Shown here: in pieces, positions 25,878 through 35,276 of the stretch
Position numbering within the stretch: position 1 is the stretch's first letter
How the letters are laid out: every line of letters begins with the position of its first letter
From: Brevibacterium renqingii
GTDB taxonomy: Bacteria; Actinomycetota; Actinomycetes; Actinomycetales; Brevibacteriaceae
Direction of reading: 5' to 3'
Assembly (NCBI RefSeq): GCF_017808105.1
Contig: NZ_JADBHF010000007.1
Location: 156,223 to 220,222 of the forward strand
DNA length: 64,000 bases
Notes under the pieces: model-generated
Told to the model about the DNA's origin: nothing
The model's database searches: none
The model's input: the letters and a program-made list of their open reading frames with translations, nothing else
Made by a program: the position numbers and the translations under genes

Positions 25878-26581
25878 TGCTCACCCTCGACAACGTCAGC
25901 ACGGGATACGACGCCACCGATGTTCTTCACGGCGTGAGCATCACTGCCCGCCCCGGCGAGCTCACAGTCATCCTCGGTGCCAACGGATCAGGGAAGACGA
26001 CCCTGTTCAAGACGATCAGCGGTCTCATGCCGGTCCGATCCGGCTCTGTCGACTACGAGGGGCGCAAGCTCCACCGTGCTCGACCGAATGCGATCGTCAA
26101 AGCGGGGATCGCTCACTGTCCCGAAGGACGCCACCTGTTCGGGAAGATGTCGGTGGAGAAGAATCTGCGCTTGGGGTCCTACCCTCATCGGAACAGTTCC
26201 CGCACAGAGGAGATCTACGCTCAGGTGCTCGAACTGTTCCCGATTCTGGGCGAGAAGGCGAAGCAGCCCGCCGGTTCGCTCTCGGGCGGTCAGCAGCAGA
26301 TGGTCGCCATCGGAAGAGCGCTGATGTCGGATCCGAGTCTGCTCATCCTCGACGAGCCTTCGATGGGCCTGGCACCGATCATCGTCGAACAAGTGCTCGC
26401 CTCTGTGGCGCAGATCAACGACCGAGGCATCGGAGTCCTCCTCAGTGAGCAGAACGCGAAGGCATCGCTCGCGATCGCTCACCGCGGCTATGTCCTCGCT
26501 GAAGGACGGGTCGTCCTCGCCGATGACGCTTCTCGGCTGCTGGACAATCCCGACGTCCAGGCCGCCTACCTCGGGCTGTGA
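25877..26581 (+). CDS. livF: ABC ATP-binding protein LivF-like
   Basis: The 234-residue ATPase has Walker A GANGSGKTTLFK near residue 38, a Q-loop region, a canonical signature LSGGQQQM near 142, Walker B LLILDEPSMG and the H-loop region LLSEQNAK where the family often has Glu-Gln instead of Glu-His. It starts inside the livG stop (TGATG). As the last gene of the importer operon it supplies the canonical signature motif, which would complement the degenerate one in LivG. Confidence 0.9.
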   Translation: MLTLDNVSTGYDATDVLHGVSITARPGELTVILGANGSGKTTLFKTISGLMPVRSGSVDYEGRKLHRARPNAIVKAGIAHCPEGRHLFGKMSVEKNLRLGSYPHRNSSRTEEIYAQVLELFPILGEKAKQPAGSLSGGQQQMVAIGRALMSDPSLLILDEPSMGLAPIIVEQVLASVAQINDRGIGVLLSEQNAKASLAIAHRGYVLAEGRVVLADDASRLLDNPDVQAAYLGL

Positions 26582-26645
26582 ATTCCGATCGGCCTCGCCG
26601 AGGTGGTCCCCCGACTCCCCGATCTGGGGCTCTGCGGCAGACCTC

Positions 26646-27272
26646 TCATTCGTCGAGGAAACGCGAGACGTCACCAGCACCGACGCGGGCCACTTCAGGG
26701 AATTTGCCGGTGAAGTCGATGACCGAGGTCGGCACGACACCGGGAACTCCGGATTCGATGACGACATCGAGATCGTTGCCGAGCTGGTCCATCACATCCT
26801 CGGCGTGGGTGAGCGGGTCCTCATCGCCGGGCAGCAGCAGGGTCGATGACAGGATCGGCTCGCCCATCGCCTCGACGAGGGACAGGGCGGTGACGTTCTG
26901 CGGGATTCGAGCTCCGACCGAATGCTTCTTCGGATGCATCATCCGGCGCGGGACCTCCTTCGTCGCCTTCATGATGAACGTGTACGGACCGGGCGTCATC
27001 GATTTGATGGCTCGGAAGTCCGCATTGCCGACGATGACGAACTGTCCCAGCTGGGCGAAGTCGTGGCACATCAGTGTGAAGTGGTGCTTCGAGCCGAGGT
27101 GGCGGATGCGGGTGATCCGCTCGATGCCCTCCTTGTTGTCCAAGGCGCAGCCGAGCGCGTAGCAGGAGTCCGTGGGATAGGCGATCAGCCCTCCGCTTCT
27201 CAAGGACTCAGCGGCCTTCTCGATCAGTCGGTTCTGTGGGTTCTCCGGATGGATATTCAGTAGTGTCGCCAT
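26646..27272 (-). CDS. YciO/Sua5/YrdC-family protein (L-threonylcarbamoyladenylate synthase family)
   Basis: 208 residues with the KRxSxN-like entry as AYPTDSCYALGCAL near residue 31 and the SxTLLLPGDED, SVIDFTG region. The YrdC/YciO fold makes threonylcarbamoyl-AMP for tRNA t6A or acts as an RNA-binding paralogue. The Lys-Ser/Thr pattern (KHHFTLMC, SSTLLLPG) resembles the YciO subgroup rather than the longer Sua5, so YciO is the best fit. It converges with livF with 64 bases between and no clear terminator hairpin. Confidence 0.75.
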   Translation of the reverse strand: MATLLNIHPENPQNRLIEKAAESLRSGGLIAYPTDSCYALGCALDNKEGIERITRIRHLGSKHHFTLMCHDFAQLGQFVIVGNADFRAIKSMTPGPYTFIMKATKEVPRRMMHPKKHSVGARIPQNVTALSLVEAMGEPILSSTLLLPGDEDPLTHAEDVMDQLGNDLDVVIESGVPGVVPTSVIDFTGKFPEVARVGAGDVSRFLDE

Positions 27273-27288
27273 ACTTCATGCTAACCAC

Positions 27289-28662
27289 TCAGACCGCTGA
27301 GGGCGAGGGTCTCGCAGCGACTCTCCCGATGTCGGGGTCCGAGGCCAGGAGGATATTCACCCACCGTGACCGCGGGTCCGCGTCGACGAGCAGCGCCTTG
27401 AGCAGCAGGGTCGCAGGCAGGGCCAGCAGGGCTCCGAGCCAGCCGAGCACCCACACCCAGAACAGCAGCGAGAGGAAGGAGATCAGCGGTGTCACTCCGA
27501 CCGATTCGCCGGTGAACTTCGGCTGGATGATCGCCTGGATGACGAAGTTGAGAACGCTGTAGGCGATGACCACCCAGAGCGCGGCCTGCCATCCGCTGTC
27601 AACGAGGGCGAGCAGCGCGGGCGGGACGAGGCCGATGACGAATCCGATGTTCGGAATGTAGTTCGTCAGGAAAGCGAGCACGCCCCACACCCAGATGAGC
27701 GGCACATCGATGATGGCCAGGGCGATGACGTCGAGGAACGCGACGATGAGGCCGAAGATCGTCGCCACCACCCAGTAGCGTCGCACACCGCCGGCGAAAT
27801 CGCCGAGGGAGGCCGACAGGGACGGCTTGACGTCGAGGAGCATCCGCATCCGCTTGTCGATGCCCATCGAATCCATCGCTACGAAGAACACAGCCATGAT
27901 GACGGTGGTCAGCAGACCGGCGACCGATGACGCGTTCGACAGCAGAGGATAGATGGCGTCGAGGACCGAGCGGACGTCGAAGGCCTTGAGCTGTTCCTGG
28001 ATCACCGAGGACGTCACCCCGATGTCCGAGAGCATCGCCAGCGTGCTCTGATAGGTGGCCGCGAGCTGGTTGCTGTAGCTGGGGATGAGGATGACGAGCT
28101 CGGCCACGGACCAGGCTGTGAGCCCGAAGAACGCGAAGATCATGCACAGCACGAGGACGACCGAGATGCAGGCGCCGATCGCGCGCGGGATCTTCAGTCT
28201 GGTGAGAATCCTCTGCACGGGGTAGACGACGATGTAGAAGTTCAGCGCCAGGAACACAGGGGCCACGATGTCCTGGAGCCCGCGGAAGAACGACAGCGCA
28301 TAGGCAAGTCCCGCGATCGTCAAGGCGATCATGAGAGCACGCGCGGGTGAGCGCGAGAACCAGGGCCGCGCCTCGGCTTCCGCTCCGGCTGAGACAGAGG
28401 TGACAGAGTCCCCCGCCGAGGCGGGCCCGCCGGACCCGTCCCACGCCGAGGCGGTCCCACTGGCCCCGTCCCCCGCTGGTGCCGAGTGCACGGAGGTCGG
28501 TTCAGCCCCCGTCGAATGCGCGGACCCGACTGTCGCCGAGGCCGAATCCGGCCGCGGGTCCGAACTCGAGGACGGAGCAGGCGCGGCAGGGCGGGCATGC
28601 TCGCCGGACGTGCCGACGGCGTCGTCGACGCCCGTGCCCTCTGGCTGCTCGTCCTCGTTCAT
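27289..28662 (-). CDS. AI-2E family transporter (UPF0118), 457 aa
   Basis: A roughly 110-residue N-terminal region is Pro/Ala/Ser-rich and disordered. The C-terminal half has the AI-2E family pattern: about eight membrane helices including LMIALTIAGLAYALSF, DIVAPVFLALNFYIVVYPV, WVVATIFGLIVAFLDVIAL and NYIPNIGFVIGLVPPALLAL. Members export autoinducer-2 or exchange Na+/H+; substrate cannot be set from sequence. It is the last gene of the long minus-strand run; its ATG directly follows the der stop (TGAATG), so coupling is likely. The disordered N-terminus is unusually long. Confidence 0.85.
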   Translation of the reverse strand: MNEDEQPEGTGVDDAVGTSGEHARPAAPAPSSSSDPRPDSASATVGSAHSTGAEPTSVHSAPAGDGASGTASAWDGSGGPASAGDSVTSVSAGAEAEARPWFSRSPARALMIALTIAGLAYALSFFRGLQDIVAPVFLALNFYIVVYPVQRILTRLKIPRAIGACISVVLVLCMIFAFFGLTAWSVAELVILIPSYSNQLAATYQSTLAMLSDIGVTSSVIQEQLKAFDVRSVLDAIYPLLSNASSVAGLLTTVIMAVFFVAMDSMGIDKRMRMLLDVKPSLSASLGDFAGGVRRYWVVATIFGLIVAFLDVIALAIIDVPLIWVWGVLAFLTNYIPNIGFVIGLVPPALLALVDSGWQAALWVVIAYSVLNFVIQAIIQPKFTGESVGVTPLISFLSLLFWVWVLGWLGALLALPATLLLKALLVDADPRSRWVNILLASDPDIGRVAARPSPSAV

Positions 28663-30174
28663 TCAGCGCCTCCGCCGCTTCTCTCGAATGCGCATCGACA
28701 CCTCGATCGGCGTGCCCTTGAAACCGAAGGTCTCACGCAGACGTCGAGTGATGAACCGACGGTAGCCGGGATCGAGGAAGCCGGTCGTGAACAGCACGAA
28801 CTTCGGCGGACGCGACTGCGCCTGGGTGCCGAAGAGGATGCGAGGCTGCTTGCCGCCGCGCACGGGATGCGGATTGGCCGCGACCAGCTCGCCGAGGAAC
28901 GCGTTGAGCCGACCCGTGGGAATGCGGGTGTCCCAGCCCTCGAGTGCCGTCTCCATCGCGGGCACGAGCTTCTCGGCGTGCCGACCGGTCTTCGCGGAGA
29001 TGTTCACCCGCGGCGCCCAGGCCACATGCGAGAGGTCCCTCTCGATCTCTCTCTCGAGGTAGTAGCGGCGTTCGTCGTCGAGGAGGTCCCACTTGTTGAA
29101 CGCGAGCACCACGGCTCGACCGGCCTCGGCGGCCGTGGTCACGATGCGCACATCCTGTTCGCTCAGGGGTTCCTGGACCTCGAGGAGGACGACGGCCACC
29201 TCGGCGCGCTCGAGCGCGGTCTGGGTGCGCAGCGCGGCGTAGAAGTCCGCGCCGCTGGCCTGATGTGCACGCCGCCGGATTCCTGCGGTGTCGACGAAGC
29301 GCCACTGCTTGCCGCCGAGCTCGATGAGTTCGTCGACGGGGTCACGAGTGGTGCCGGCGACATTGTCCACAAGCACACGGTCGGTGCCCAGGAGCTGGTT
29401 GAGCAGGGAGGACTTGCCGACGTTCGGCCGCCCCACGAGAGCCACACGGCGCGGCCCGCCCTCTTCGATGCGGGTGTCGACGGCGGAGACCTCCGGCAGG
29501 ACGGTGAGGACCTCGTCGAGCAGGTCGGCCACTCCGCGCCCGTGCAGGGCCGAGACCGTCCACGGCTGCCCCATGCCCAGGCCCCAGAGTTCGGCGGCCA
29601 TGAGCTCGCCGCGTTCGTCATCGACCTTGTTCGCCGCGAGGATGACGGGCTTCTTCTTCCTCCGCAGCATCTGCACGATCATCTCATCGGTCGAAGTCGG
29701 CCCGGTGGTCGCATCGACGACGAGCACGACGGCATCGGCCATGTCCACAGCGATCTCCGACTGGATCGCGATCCGCGAGGCCATGCCCTTCGAATCCGAA
29801 TCCCAGCCGCCGGTGTCGACGAGGGTGAATGCCTTCGTGTTCCACTCCGCCCGGTAGCTCACCCGGTCACGGGTGACGCCGGGAACATCCTCGACGACGG
29901 CCTCGCGACGGCCGAGGATCCGGTTGACCAGCGTCGACTTGCCGACGTTCGGGCGTCCGACGACGGCGAGCACGGGGGCGGCCCCGAGCACGTCCTCTTC
30001 CTCGACCTCGAAGCCGTGAACCCTCAGCAGGGCACGGTCCTCGTCCTCGAGCTCGTAGCTCTCGAGCCCGGCCTCGAGTGCGGTCGCCCGCTGTTCGGCC
30101 TCCTCGTCGCTGATGCTCTCGACCCGGTCGACCAGGTCCTCATCGGGTGTTTCGTGGAATTCGGATTCGCTCAT
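28663..30174 (-). CDS. der: Ribosome biogenesis GTPase Der (EngA)
   Basis: 503 residues with two tandem GTPase domains: [16 protein letters not shown] near residue 77 with DTGGWD (G3) and NKVDDE (G4), and [16 protein letters not shown] near 251 with DTAGIRRR and NKWDLLDD, then a C-terminal KH-like domain ([19 protein letters not shown]). Der is an essential 50S-assembly GTPase. An acidic 70-residue N-terminal extension is typical of actinobacterial Der. Start overlaps the cmk stop (ATGA). Confidence 0.97.
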   Translation of the reverse strand: MSESEFHETPDEDLVDRVESISDEEAEQRATALEAGLESYELEDEDRALLRVHGFEVEEEDVLGAAPVLAVVGRPNVGKSTLVNRILGRREAVVEDVPGVTRDRVSYRAEWNTKAFTLVDTGGWDSDSKGMASRIAIQSEIAVDMADAVVLVVDATTGPTSTDEMIVQMLRRKKKPVILAANKVDDERGELMAAELWGLGMGQPWTVSALHGRGVADLLDEVLTVLPEVSAVDTRIEEGGPRRVALVGRPNVGKSSLLNQLLGTDRVLVDNVAGTTRDPVDELIELGGKQWRFVDTAGIRRRAHQASGADFYAALRTQTALERAEVAVVLLEVQEPLSEQDVRIVTTAAEAGRAVVLAFNKWDLLDDERRYYLEREIERDLSHVAWAPRVNISAKTGRHAEKLVPAMETALEGWDTRIPTGRLNAFLGELVAANPHPVRGGKQPRILFGTQAQSRPPKFVLFTTGFLDPGYRRFITRRLRETFGFKGTPIEVSMRIREKRRRR

Positions 30175-30830
30175 TGTGAGTCCTTCACCAGCTGCAGCAC
30201 CGTCTCGACCACCTGGTCGAAGTCGATGTCGCTGGTATCGAGTGTGTACACTCCGTCGGCGGCCTCTGTGAAGCTCGTCGTGGCGGAGTCCTTCGCGTCA
30301 CGGCCGGTGACCAGGTCTTCGGTGGCGGCGATCGCCTCGGCCTCGGTGTTTCCGTGCACTTCCTTCGCACGGCGGGCCACCCGCACCTCGTCACGGGCGG
30401 TCATGAGGATGCGCACCTCGGCGTCGGGTGCCACCACGGTCGTGATGTCCCGGCCCTCGACGACGATGCCCTCGGGTGCGGCGGCGATGTATTCGCGCTG
30501 CATCTCGATGAGCTCCTCGCGGGCGTCGACGACGCCGGAGACCGTCTGCACATTCGCCGACACGTCCGTGCCACGGATCTCCTCGGTGACGTCGATGTCG
30601 TCGACGGAGACGAAGAACTCGTCGGGGCTCAGCGAGATCTCGAGATCGGCCCCGCGCACCTGCTCGAGGACGTCGACGGGATCGGTGACCCCGCGGTTGA
30701 GGCACAGCCACGCCATTGCGCGATACATCGCACCGGTGTCGAGGTACTGGTATCCCATCCGACGCGCCACCTCCTTGGCGGTGCTCGACTTCCCCACTCC
30801 GGATGGTCCGTCAATGGCTACGACGCTCAT
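30171..30830 (-). CDS. cmk: Cytidylate kinase
   Basis: 219 residues with the P-loop [15 protein letters not shown] near residue 8 and the CMP-kinase landmark [10 protein letters not shown] near 31, which contacts the CMP. It phosphorylates CMP and dCMP. I chose ATG at 30830, which overlaps the tyrA stop, rather than the longer frame from 30872. Sits between tyrA and der in the conserved block. Length agrees with the family. Confidence 0.95.
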   Translation of the reverse strand: MSVVAIDGPSGVGKSSTAKEVARRMGYQYLDTGAMYRAMAWLCLNRGVTDPVDVLEQVRGADLEISLSPDEFFVSVDDIDVTEEIRGTDVSANVQTVSGVVDAREELIEMQREYIAAAPEGIVVEGRDITTVVAPDAEVRILMTARDEVRVARRAKEVHGNTEAEAIAATEDLVTGRDAKDSATTSFTEAADGVYTLDTSDIDFDQVVETVLQLVKDSQ

Positions 30831-31951
30831 GCAGTTCCTTCTTTCTCGATGGCGGATTCGGGGATCTGCCATCCCTTCGACAGCAATCCGATCTCCAGCT
30901 CCTGCTGGATGGCCGGAACCACGGACACGTCGACCATGCCGAGCTTCCGACCGGAGGCGTGATCCATGCGGAAGTCCTCGACATTGACGCCGAGGTCGCC
31001 GATGTCCTTGAACAGCCGGGCCAGGGTCCCGGGCGTGTCCGGAACCAGGATCGTGACAACAGCATAGGTGGTGGGCGGCTGCCCGTGCTTGCCGGGAATC
31101 CGGTCGTGTCCCTCATTGCCCAGAGCGATCGCCTTCGCGAGCAGCCCGGTCGAACCGGGACCGAGTTCGAGCGCGCCGATGACCTCGTCGAGTTCGCTCC
31201 GCAGATCCACGAGCACGGACCGGACCTCTTCGGCGTTCCCGGACAGTATCTGCGTCCACAGGCCCGGGTCGCTGGCGGCGATGCGCGTGACATCGCGCAG
31301 CCCCTGTCCGGCCAGGGCGATCTCCTCCAACGGTGCGTGCCGCAGCTGGGAGGCCACCAGAGAGGCGACGACTTGCGGCACGTGTGAGACCTTCGCGACC
31401 GCGGCATCATGGATGCGCGGATCGAGGTGCAGCACCGAGGCACCCGTGTCCTCGGCCATGGCGATGACCTCGCCGAGGCGGTCGGACGGTGTGTCCGCAT
31501 CCGAGCAGATCACCCACGGCCGGGCCGTGAAGAGATCGGACTGCGCGGCGATGGCGCCGGACTTCTCCCGGCCGGCCATCGGATGGCAGCCGATGTAGCG
31601 ATCGAGCTGGGCATGCGTGACGAGCGCCGTCACCGACTCGAGGAGACGGGTCTTGACGCTGGCGACGTCCGTGACCGTCGCGTCCGGGTAGGTCTCGAGC
31701 GCCGAGGCGATGACGCGTGCCGCGACATCGGGCGGGGTCGCGACGACGACGATGTCCGGGTCGGCGGCGGAGCCGGCGGACGCAGATGCGTCAGCGTCGG
31801 CCTGGGCGAGCACCCGTCCGGCGCCGAGGTCGGCGGCGAGCTGCTGAGCGGTCGGCGAGGCGTCCTCGAGGGTCACCTGATGGCCCTTCTCGCTCAGCGC
31901 CAGCCCCAAGCTGGCACCGAGCAGGCCGGTGCCGATGATGTGGACTCTCAC
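30827..31951 (-). CDS. tyrA: Prephenate dehydrogenase with C-terminal ACT domain
   Basis: 374 residues. The N-terminal Rossmann domain has GTGLLGASLG, and the catalytic His region is YIGCHPMAGREKSG near residue 129. A helical dimer domain follows, and the last 80 residues (TYAVVTILVPDTPGTLARLFKDI) form an ACT domain that usually senses tyrosine. It converts prephenate to 4-hydroxyphenylpyruvate for tyrosine synthesis. Insertion of tyrA between rluB and cmk is a local difference from the mycobacterial block. ATGA overlaps on both sides point to one transcript. Confidence 0.93.
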   Translation of the reverse strand: MRVHIIGTGLLGASLGLALSEKGHQVTLEDASPTAQQLAADLGAGRVLAQADADASASAGSAADPDIVVVATPPDVAARVIASALETYPDATVTDVASVKTRLLESVTALVTHAQLDRYIGCHPMAGREKSGAIAAQSDLFTARPWVICSDADTPSDRLGEVIAMAEDTGASVLHLDPRIHDAAVAKVSHVPQVVASLVASQLRHAPLEEIALAGQGLRDVTRIAASDPGLWTQILSGNAEEVRSVLVDLRSELDEVIGALELGPGSTGLLAKAIALGNEGHDRIPGKHGQPPTTYAVVTILVPDTPGTLARLFKDIGDLGVNVEDFRMDHASGRKLGMVDVSVVPAIQQELEIGLLSKGWQIPESAIEKEGTA

Positions 31952-32808
31952 AACCCGACGGCCTCGAAGAGGGCACCGACCTCATCGGAGCGCAGCGGGC
32001 GGATCTTACCCTGCTTCTGCTCGTCGAGCACGATCGGTCCGAACCTCAAGCGCACGAGCCGCTCCACCGGATGGCCGATCTCGGCGAGGAGTCGGCGCAC
32101 GATCCGGTTGCGGCCCGAGTGCAGGGTGAGTTCGACGACGGACTTGCCCGGCGTCGAGTCGACGAGCCTGAAGTCGTCGACCTTGACGAAGCCGTCCTCG
32201 AGGTCGATGCCGGCCTTGAGGATCGCGCCGGCGTCCTTGGCCAGCTGCCCCTTGACCTTCGCGAGGTAGGTCTTCGGGATCTCGTAGCGCGGATGGGCCA
32301 GGCGGTTGCTCAGCTCTCCGTCGTTGGTCAGCAGGATGAGCCCCTCGGTCTCGGTGTCGAGACGACCGACGTGGAAGAGGCGCTCGTTGTTGTTGCGCAC
32401 GTAGTCGGCCAGGCAGGGGCGCCCCTCGGGGTCGCTCATCGTCGACACGACACCGGCCGGCTTGTTGAGCACGAGGTAGACCTTCTTGGTCTGTGTCGAA
32501 ATTCTCACCGTATCGACATGCACGGACTGCGTCTCGGGGTCGATCCGGGTGCCCAGCTCGGTCACGACGGAGCCGTCGACCTCGACGCGCCCGTCGACGA
32601 TGAGCTGCTCGCACGCCCGACGTGAGCCCAGGCCCGCCTCGGCGAGCACCTTCTGCAGCCGCACACCACCGCTGACATGGGCATCCGATGTCTGGCCGGT
32701 CCCCGAAGCAGGCTTCCGGGAGGCCTTGGAATTCGTTGCTGCGCGCTGTTTTCGACTCGGTCGGTTCTGGCGCCCGCCGGGCGCACGGGGATCACGGTAG
32801 GGACTCAT
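31948..32808 (-). CDS. rluB: Pseudouridine synthase of the RluB/RsuA family
   Basis: 286 residues. An N-terminal S4 RNA-binding domain (VRLQKVLAEAGLGSRRACEQL) follows a basic extension of about 50 residues. The catalytic motif GRLDTETEGLILLTNDG contains the Asp nucleophile. The family modifies 23S (RluB) or 16S (RsuA) rRNA; the genomic position matches the Rv1711-type gene annotated as rluB. Overlaps tyrA by ATGA. Confidence 0.9.
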   Translation of the reverse strand: MSPYRDPRAPGGRQNRPSRKQRAATNSKASRKPASGTGQTSDAHVSGGVRLQKVLAEAGLGSRRACEQLIVDGRVEVDGSVVTELGTRIDPETQSVHVDTVRISTQTKKVYLVLNKPAGVVSTMSDPEGRPCLADYVRNNNERLFHVGRLDTETEGLILLTNDGELSNRLAHPRYEIPKTYLAKVKGQLAKDAGAILKAGIDLEDGFVKVDDFRLVDSTPGKSVVELTLHSGRNRIVRRLLAEIGHPVERLVRLRFGPIVLDEQKQGKIRPLRSDEVGALFEAVGL

Positions 32809-32825
32809 ACTTCCATTCTCTCAAA

Positions 32826-33461
32826 TCAATCGGCTGCTCGTGACATCTCGACGCTCTCATCGGCGATATCGTCCGAGCCGATCTCGGCGAGCACCTCGGT
32901 GTCTTCCGAGCCGAGTTCGGCGACGTCGGCGTCCTCGGGCAGGTAGGGGGCGATGTCCGGCAGATCGTCGATCGAATTCATCCCCATGGTGTCGAGGAAC
33001 TCACGCGTCGTCGCATAGAGCAGCGCCGAGGTCGACGCCTCCTTCCCCGCTTCGACGATGAGTCCGCGCAGCAGCAGGGTCCGGATCACCCCGTCGACGC
33101 TGACGCCGCGGATCGCGGCGATGCGCGGTCGTGAGATCGGCTGCCGGTAGGCGATGACGGCCAGCGTCTCGAGCGCCGCCTGGGACAGCTTCGTGCTCTG
33201 ATCTGCGGTGAGGAAGTCCTTGACGACGTCGTGGTAGTCGCCGCGGGAGAAGATGCGGAAGCCGCCGGCGACGTGGCGGATCTCGAACCCGCGCTGCCGA
33301 CGGTCCTCGTCGCCGTCATAGTCGGCCTTGAGCACGGCGATGGCTTCGAGCACTGTGTCCTCGTCGAGGCCGAGCGAGGCGGCGAGCTCCCCGGCGCCGA
33401 CGGCCGCATCGGTGATCATGAGCACGGCCTCGATGCCGGCGAGGATCTCGTCGTCGATCAT
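32826..33461 (-). CDS. scpB: Segregation and condensation protein B
   Basis: 211 residues with the paired winged-helix ScpB fold, including ALETLAVIAYRQPISRPRIAAIRG and GVIRTLLLRGLIVEAG. The Glu/Asp-rich C-terminus is normal. ScpB with ScpA binds SMC to compact chromosomes. It follows scpA with a GTGA/ATGA overlap; no smc gene is in the window. Confidence 0.95.
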   Translation of the reverse strand: MIDDEILAGIEAVLMITDAAVGAGELAASLGLDEDTVLEAIAVLKADYDGDEDRRQRGFEIRHVAGGFRIFSRGDYHDVVKDFLTADQSTKLSQAALETLAVIAYRQPISRPRIAAIRGVSVDGVIRTLLLRGLIVEAGKEASTSALLYATTREFLDTMGMNSIDDLPDIAPYLPEDADVAELGSEDTEVLAEIGSDDIADESVEMSRAAD

Positions 33462-34357
33462 TCGTCCTCTTCCAAATCGTTTGCGGAGTCCTCGTCCTCA
33501 TCGGCTCCCGTATCCCCTGCGGAGCCCTCGTGCGCTGATTCCGTGCCGGCGCCGGCCTCGTCCTCGTCGGCGCTCCAGGCGCCTTCGGTGCGCAGGTCGA
33601 CGCCGTCCTCGCTCATCTCGGTGCGGTGGATGAGGAGGCGTCCGAGCGGTTCGGGCTGATCGAAGTCGCACAGCCCGACCTTGAACAGCTCCAGCAGGGC
33701 GAGGAAGCGGGCGACGACGACCAGAGTGTTCTCGGCCGTGTCCATGAGATCGGCGAAGTCGACCTCGCCGCCGCGCAGCAGCGACAGGATGTGTCCGCGC
33801 TGCTCGGACACGCTGACCAGCGGCAGATGGATGTGGTCGACGGCCACGCTCGGCGGGGTGTGGTCGCGTTGGAGCACGGTGGCGAAGATGCCGGCCAACT
33901 CCCCGGGGCCGATGTTCAGCTGCAGCGGAGGCAGCACGTCCTGGAACTCGGCCTCGAGGCCGACGTCGCGGGGCGCCCGGATCGATCCGGCGGCCATCGC
34001 CTCGGCGAGGTAGCCGGACACGGACTTGTACGCCTTGTACTGGAGAAGTCGGGCGAAGAGGAGGTCCCTGGCCTCGAGCAGTTCGAGGTCGAGCACCTCC
34101 TCGCCCTCTTCGTGCGGGAGCAGACGCGCGGTCTTGAGGTCGAGCAGCGTGGCCGCGACGAGGAGGAACTGCGAGATCTCGGCGAGGCTCGCCTTGTCCT
34201 TGAGCTCGGCGGTGTAGGCGATGAACTCGTCGGTCACCTCGGCCAGCGCGATCTCGGTGACGTCGAGCCGGCGTTTCGAGATCAGCCCGAGCAGCAGGTC
34301 GAAGGGGCCGGAGAAGTTCTCCAGCTCCACCTGGAATCCCTGCGCGGCCTCATGCAC
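33458..34357 (-). CDS. scpA: Segregation and condensation protein A
   Basis: 299 residues. The kleisin N-terminus FQVELENFSGPFDLLLGLISKRRLDVTEIAL is a strong family match, with a C-terminal winged-helix region and an acidic tail (Glu/Asp-rich, about residues 255-299). ScpA bridges the SMC heads. It lies between parA and scpB, the usual actinobacterial order, and ends in a four-base overlap with scpB. Confidence 0.95.
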   Translation of the reverse strand: MHEAAQGFQVELENFSGPFDLLLGLISKRRLDVTEIALAEVTDEFIAYTAELKDKASLAEISQFLLVAATLLDLKTARLLPHEEGEEVLDLELLEARDLLFARLLQYKAYKSVSGYLAEAMAAGSIRAPRDVGLEAEFQDVLPPLQLNIGPGELAGIFATVLQRDHTPPSVAVDHIHLPLVSVSEQRGHILSLLRGGEVDFADLMDTAENTLVVVARFLALLELFKVGLCDFDQPEPLGRLLIHRTEMSEDGVDLRTEGAWSADEDEAGAGTESAHEGSAGDTGADEDEDSANDLEEDE

Positions 34358-34368
34358 TGCGGCGTCGT

Positions 34369-35238
34369 TCAGGGTGCGCCTCCGCGGGCGATGAGCTCCC
34401 GGGCCAGACGCCGGTAGGCCTCCGAACCCGCGTGCTTGGGCGCGAAGCTCGTGATCGGCTCGGCGGCCACGGAGGCGTCGGGGAACTTCACGGTGCGGTT
34501 GATGACGGTCTCGAAGACCTTGTCGCCGAAGGCCTCGGTGACACGCGACATGACTTCCTTCGAGTGCAGGGTCCGCGAGTCGAACATCGTCGCGAGGATC
34601 CCGTCGATCTCGAGCGAGGGGTTGAGCCGATCCTGGACCTTCTCGATGGTCTCGACGAGCAGGGCGACACCGCGGAGAGCGAAGAACTCGGTTTCGAGCG
34701 GGATGACGACCCCGTGGGCCGCGGTGAGCGCATTGACGGTGAGCAGGCCGAGCGAGGGCTGGCAGTCGATGAGGATGACATCGTATTCGTCGGCGACCTT
34801 CGCCAGCGCTCGGGCCAGCACCTGCTCGCGGGCGACCTCCCCGACGAGCTGGACCTCGGCGGCGGAGAGGTCGATGTTCGCGGGCAGGATGTCGATGTCC
34901 TCGAAGTCCGTGCCGACGATCACCTCGTGCGGGTCCAACCGCGGGTTCATCAGCAGATTGTAGACGCTGATGTCGAGGTCATAGGGGTTGAGACCGAGCC
35001 CTACGGACAGGGCGCCCTGCGGATCGAAGTCGACGAGCAGCATCTTGCGTCCGTAAGCGGCCAGAGCGGCGCCGAGGTTGATCGACGAGGTCGTCTTCCC
35101 GACTCCGCCCTTCTGGTTGACCATGGCGATGATGCGGGCGGGCCCGTGCGAACTCAAGGGGGCCGGCTCCGGGAAATCCTGGGGCTCGGATGCTGCGGAC
35201 CTCTGCTGGGGAATATCCAACGCCTCTTGCGTATTCAT
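34369..35238 (-). CDS. parA: ParA/Soj-family ATPase
   Basis: 289 residues with deviant Walker A MVNQKGGVGKTTSSINLG near residue 38, Walker A' LLVDFDPQGALSVGL, and Walker B VILIDCQPSLGLLTVNAL. The start is set at the ATG at 35238, with AAAGG upstream; a TTG at 35274 lacks a ribosome site. There is no parB next to it, so it is probably the second, SMC-linked ParA of the block that matches Rv1708. Function in segregation or in cell-pole positioning is likely. Confidence 0.9.
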   Translation of the reverse strand: MNTQEALDIPQQRSAASEPQDFPEPAPLSSHGPARIIAMVNQKGGVGKTTSSINLGAALAAYGRKMLLVDFDPQGALSVGLGLNPYDLDISVYNLLMNPRLDPHEVIVGTDFEDIDILPANIDLSAAEVQLVGEVAREQVLARALAKVADEYDVILIDCQPSLGLLTVNALTAAHGVVIPLETEFFALRGVALLVETIEKVQDRLNPSLEIDGILATMFDSRTLHSKEVMSRVTEAFGDKVFETVINRTVKFPDASVAAEPITSFAPKHAGSEAYRRLARELIARGGAP

Positions 35239-35276
35239 CACTCGGATGGCCACCTTTCGTTGCTCTTCGTCCAACC

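Noticed and set aside
28486..30987. 833-codon plus-strand frame over der and cmk
   Set aside because: It lies antisense to two well-recognised genes; long empty frames are common opposite GC-rich genes, and its protein has no known domain.
34369..35274. TTG start of parA at 35274
   Set aside because: There is no ribosome site before it; ATG at 35238 has AAAGG upstream.
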